A stretch of 6,727 nt of DNA from Candidatus Colimorpha enterica (lineage in GTDB: Bacteria > Bacillota > Clostridia > Oscillospirales > CAG-272), in contig FR891095.1 in assembly GCA_000433515.1 (NCBI GenBank), positions 1-6,727 on the forward strand, read 5' to 3'. The notes beneath the pieces are model-generated. The model was given only the letters and a program-made list of their open reading frames with translations. It searched no databases and was not told where the DNA came from. The position numbers and the translations under genes are program-made. Shown piece by piece: positions 4,941-6,727 of this stretch (its first letter is position 1; every line of letters starts with the position of its first letter).

Positions 4941-5551
4941 TCCCCGCCGGTGTCGGATTCTCCGTTTCCGGCATCGGATTCATCGTTTTTATTCTCTTCG
5001 GCAACGCCACCGATGATGATACCGCCGTTTCTGACCTCCGGCATACGGAGTTTTTCCTGCTTTCCGGCGGGTGCTTTTTCGGAAGTGCTCTTCTTACGGA
5101 AGGTGACGAGCTTTGAGAAAATATAGTTGACGACAATATTGAATACCGACAGAAGTGCCTTTGACAGGTAGTCGTTGACGCCCCATACTCCGGTCATAAG
5201 CGCGAAGCCGCCGGTATAAACGACGCCGGTGAAGGCTCTTGCGGCGAAGAACGTGCCGAATTCGTAAAGCAGTTTTCCGACGCCCTTGCCCTTTGACTCA
5301 AACACAAACAGCTTATTCGTGATATAGGCAAAAATAACGGCGGCAAACCAGCTGATCACATTTGATACCGAGTCGTTTATATGAAACAGCTTGCTCAAAA
5401 CAGTATACGAGCCGAAATCAACTGCGGTTGTAAGTCCGCCGAAGATCACGTAAACAATGATCTCGCGATACTTCTTTGCAAGCTCAATACATCTGAATAT
5501 CAGGGTCTTAACAGCAATTCTGATATGTCTGAAATAGTTACCGGGTTTCAC
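4937..5551 (-). CDS. GtrA family membrane protein
   Basis: 204 aa, four predicted membrane helices at about 31-53, 63-85, 98-120 and 126-149. Family marks are YVIFGGLTTAVDFGSY, NVISWFAAVIFAYITNKLFVFES and NIVVNYIFSKLVTFRKK; the Asn-Lys-x-x-x-F and Asn-Tyr ends are typical. GtrA proteins (PF04138) are thought to help move lipid-linked sugars across the membrane for decoration of cell-surface polymers, usually next to glycosyltransferases; none is visible here. A charged tail of about 50 residues (Glu/Asp/Asn/Gly rich, ending NGESDTGGE) follows the last helix and is unusual for the family. The start is uncertain: the GTG at 5549-5551 directly follows an in-frame TAA and has only a weak GGA upstream. 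No ATG occurs before the second half of the protein. A palindromic repeat begins 11 bases upstream of the start. Confidence 0.88.
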   Translation of the reverse strand: MKPGNYFRHIRIAVKTLIFRCIELAKKYREIIVYVIFGGLTTAVDFGSYTVLSKLFHINDSVSNVISWFAAVIFAYITNKLFVFESKGKGVGKLLYEFGTFFAARAFTGVVYTGGFALMTGVWGVNDYLSKALLSVFNIVVNYIFSKLVTFRKKSTSEKAPAGKQEKLRMPEVRNGGIIIGGVAEENKNDESDAGNGESDTGGE

Positions 5552-5562
5552 TTATTTTTTCC

Positions 5563-5594
5563 GTCGGAAAACTTTTTGAAAAAAGTTTTCCGAC
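5563..5594. repeat. Large perfect palindrome (14-bp arms) upstream of gtrA
   Basis: GTCGGAAAACTTTT (5563-5576) and AAAAGTTTTCCGAC (5581-5594) are exact inverse copies around the loop TGAA. Either strand can form a stable hairpin. It resembles A/T-rich palindromic repeats with GTTTTCC-type arms that I recall from gut Firmicutes genomes, but I cannot confirm a copy number from one window. With T-rich sequence next to it (T-run 5555-5560) it might also slow or end transcription coming from the RNase M5-like gene. Confidence 0.75.
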
Positions 5595-5597
5595 ACC

Positions 5598-5615
5598 TTT
5601 CAAAAACTTTTGAAA
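5598..5615. repeat. Second, smaller palindrome adjoining the first
   Basis: TTTCAAAA (5598-5605) and TTTTGAAA (5608-5615) are perfect 8-bp arms around a 2-base loop, only 3 bases from the larger palindrome. The shared AAAACTTTT core suggests that the two form a single composite element of about 53 bp. Confidence 0.65.
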
Positions 5616-5662
5616 AATAGGTTTAGAATTATTGATCAGGACAGCGGAAAACGCGTCTTATG

Positions 5663-6250
5663 TTATGAATCGACTGAAGCAAGCAGTTTTTCGTAGCCGG
5701 CGCGGTCATAGAGGAGATTCACCGCCTCAAGCAGGGCATTTGCGCCGATATTTTCCGGAAGTCCGGCTGTGCGGCAGAGCTTTTTGCGTTTCTCTGCGCT
5801 TCCCTCTCTGCCGGAAAGTCCGTCGCGGTAGAAATCCGCTTTTGTCACACCGCCGCGGATCACCGGTTTATCGGAGGAAAACGGCGCAAGCACCGAGCGG
5901 AGGGTATCGCAGTCGATCCCCTCGACGCCGAGAAGCCCTTCCTTCGAGTCCTCTTTCTTTCGCTTCTCCCGCCCCTTAACGGCAGGGATATAGAGGTTGA
6001 TGATCTTATCCTTCGGCAGGACGGAATTCAGGTAGCTGCGTATCACAAGCCCGCCGCCGTCGCTGTCGGTAAGAATTATCACTCCGCGCTCGGATGCAAG
6101 ACGCCTGATCAGTGCCTTCTTTTCACTGTTTTTAAAGACTCCGAAGCCGTCGGTGGTTATGACCGTGCCTTCGATAAGCGAGGCTATGCGGATCTTGTCG
6201 TATCTGCCCTCAACGATCACCGGCCGGTCGACCTTTATCCTGTCAGACAT
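5663..6250 (-). CDS. rnmV: RNase M5-like protein (Toprim domain plus DUF4093)
   Basis: 195 aa. The Toprim domain fills about residues 9-95: VIVEGRYDK holds the catalytic Glu14 and ILTDSDGGG holds Asp62 and Asp64, the acidic triad that binds Mg2+. The C-terminal DUF4093 region (about 130-192) shows TKADFYRDGLSGR, AEKRKKLCRTAGLPENIGAN and LLEAVNLLYDRAGYEKLL. RNase M5 of Bacillus subtilis is about this size and carries the same two domains; it matures 5S rRNA from its precursor with help from a ribosomal protein. This protein belongs to the clostridial branch (VEGRYDKIR.ASLIEG, TDGFGVFK), for which the 5S role is inferred, so the gene symbol is tentative. The ATG at 6248-6250 overlaps the end of the upstream membrane-protein gene by 8 bases, with AAGGA 5 bases before it, so the two are probably translationally coupled. 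The usual neighbour ksgA/rsmA is not seen. Confidence 0.85.
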   Translation of the reverse strand: MSDRIKVDRPVIVEGRYDKIRIASLIEGTVITTDGFGVFKNSEKKALIRRLASERGVIILTDSDGGGLVIRSYLNSVLPKDKIINLYIPAVKGREKRKKEDSKEGLLGVEGIDCDTLRSVLAPFSSDKPVIRGGVTKADFYRDGLSGREGSAEKRKKLCRTAGLPENIGANALLEAVNLLYDRAGYEKLLASVDS

Positions 6251-6727
6251 TGTTTTCCTTCCGCCCGGAAAGCGTCAGCCACAGTGCGACACCGGCGTTT
6301 GACAGCGCGATGACTCCGGTGATTATCATAGCCGGAGCTGCGGTCTGCGACGTAATCGCGGCGGCAAGCGGCATATACGACCACACCGGCACCGAGAGAA
6401 TGAGCATCAGCGCCTCAAAAAAGCCGTCGGCGTAAATATCCGTTGTTCCTGAGGCGCAAAAGCAGGCATAGCATATGAAGCACATCAGAAACAGCAGTGC
6501 GAAAAACACCGCCGGAAAGCGCTTTTTATACACCGCCGCAAGCACCGTTCCGGCGATCAGCGCTATAACCGTCAGGCAGGAAAGCAAAACCGGGATCCCG
6601 GATGTTATGTCGTAGCCGAAGCTCCCGAAAGCCAGATTGTAGATTGCCGAAAGAAGCATGACCGACAGCGGAGCGGCGGTAAGCAGTGCCGTTGCCGCGC
6701 GGTTTTTCAGTTCCGTCCGGCTGAATT
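6243..6727 (-). CDS. Polytopic membrane protein of unknown function, N-terminus outside window
   Basis: The frame is open from the right edge of the window to the TGA at 6243-6245. The internal Met at 6657-6659 is unlikely to be the start: the 22 codons before it (beginning FSRTELKNRAATALLTAAPL) continue into SVMLLSAIYN as one hydrophobic helix. Counted from that Met, further helices lie at about 22-44, 48-69, 80-102 and 107-130, so at least five are visible. The third has a Cys-rich stretch (MCFICYACFCAS). The C-terminus is short and charged (SGRKENNV). I do not recognise a family and see no catalytic motif. It is coupled to the RNase M5-like gene by an 8-base overlap, which may reflect operon economy rather than a shared job. 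Confidence 0.75.
   Translation of the reverse strand, partial: FSRTELKNRAATALLTAAPLSVMLLSAIYNLAFGSFGYDITSGIPVLLSCLTVIALIAGTVLAAVYKKRFPAVFFALLFLMCFICYACFCASGTTDIYADGFFEALMLILSVPVWSYMPLAAAITSQTAAPAMIITGVIALSNAGVALWLTLSGRKENNV

Noticed and set aside
5552..5662. Insertion sequence or CRISPR array at the repeated palindromes
   Set aside because: There is no transposase frame, no regularly spaced repeat-spacer pattern and no visible target-site duplication; only a short composite palindrome is present.

Overview
The window looks like chromosomal DNA from a Gram-positive anaerobe of the class Clostridia, probably an uncultured gut relative of the Ruminococcaceae/Oscillospiraceae. The pointers are AAGGAGG ribosome-binding sites on most genes, sigma-A promoters with 17-bp spacers, a Toprim/DUF4093 protein of the RNase M5 type, a lipoprotein serpin of the clostridial kind, and a DUF11 protein of a type I associate with Clostridia. 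The taxonomic placement is inference; no rRNA or other marker gene is present.

Layout, left to right. (1) Positions 1-143 hold the last 46 codons of a cyclophilin-type peptidyl-prolyl isomerase on the + strand, ending in a hairpin (159-197) shared with the converging gene. (2) Positions 213-2415 hold a minus-strand block: an ECF-type sigma factor gene (2415 to 1859) broken by a one-base deletion in region 4, about 245 bp without a convincing gene, and an intact serpin lipoprotein (1598 to 213). (3) Positions 2416-2733 are a divergent control region with a good sigma-A promoter for the sigma gene, a perfect-consensus promoter for the gene on the other side, and several AT-rich palindromes. (4) Positions 2734-3951 encode an iron-containing alcohol dehydrogenase on the + strand, followed by a strong hairpin terminator (3972-4009). 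(5) From 4016 to the right edge everything is on the minus strand. In transcription order (right to left) it is a polytopic membrane protein running off the window, an RNase M5-like Toprim protein overlapping it by 8 bases, an intergenic tandem palindrome (5563-5615), a GtrA-family membrane protein, and a DUF11 protein with its own promoter and a hairpin-capped leader.

The alcohol dehydrogenase is probably a highly expressed fermentation enzyme (consensus promoter, optimal ribosome-binding site). The serpin is probably an exported, lipid-anchored protease inhibitor, and its reactive loop has a predicted Lys at P1. The sigma factor may once have driven the serpin downstream, but its region 4 is out of frame in this sequence.

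I found no CRISPR array, transposase, tRNA or rRNA, and no multi-gene cluster that I would call a new system. The points most worth checking are the sigma frameshift, the serpin reactive loop with its two flanking cysteines, the DUF11 protein with no visible export signal, the compact DUF11 promoter/leader, and the tandem palindrome before gtrA.
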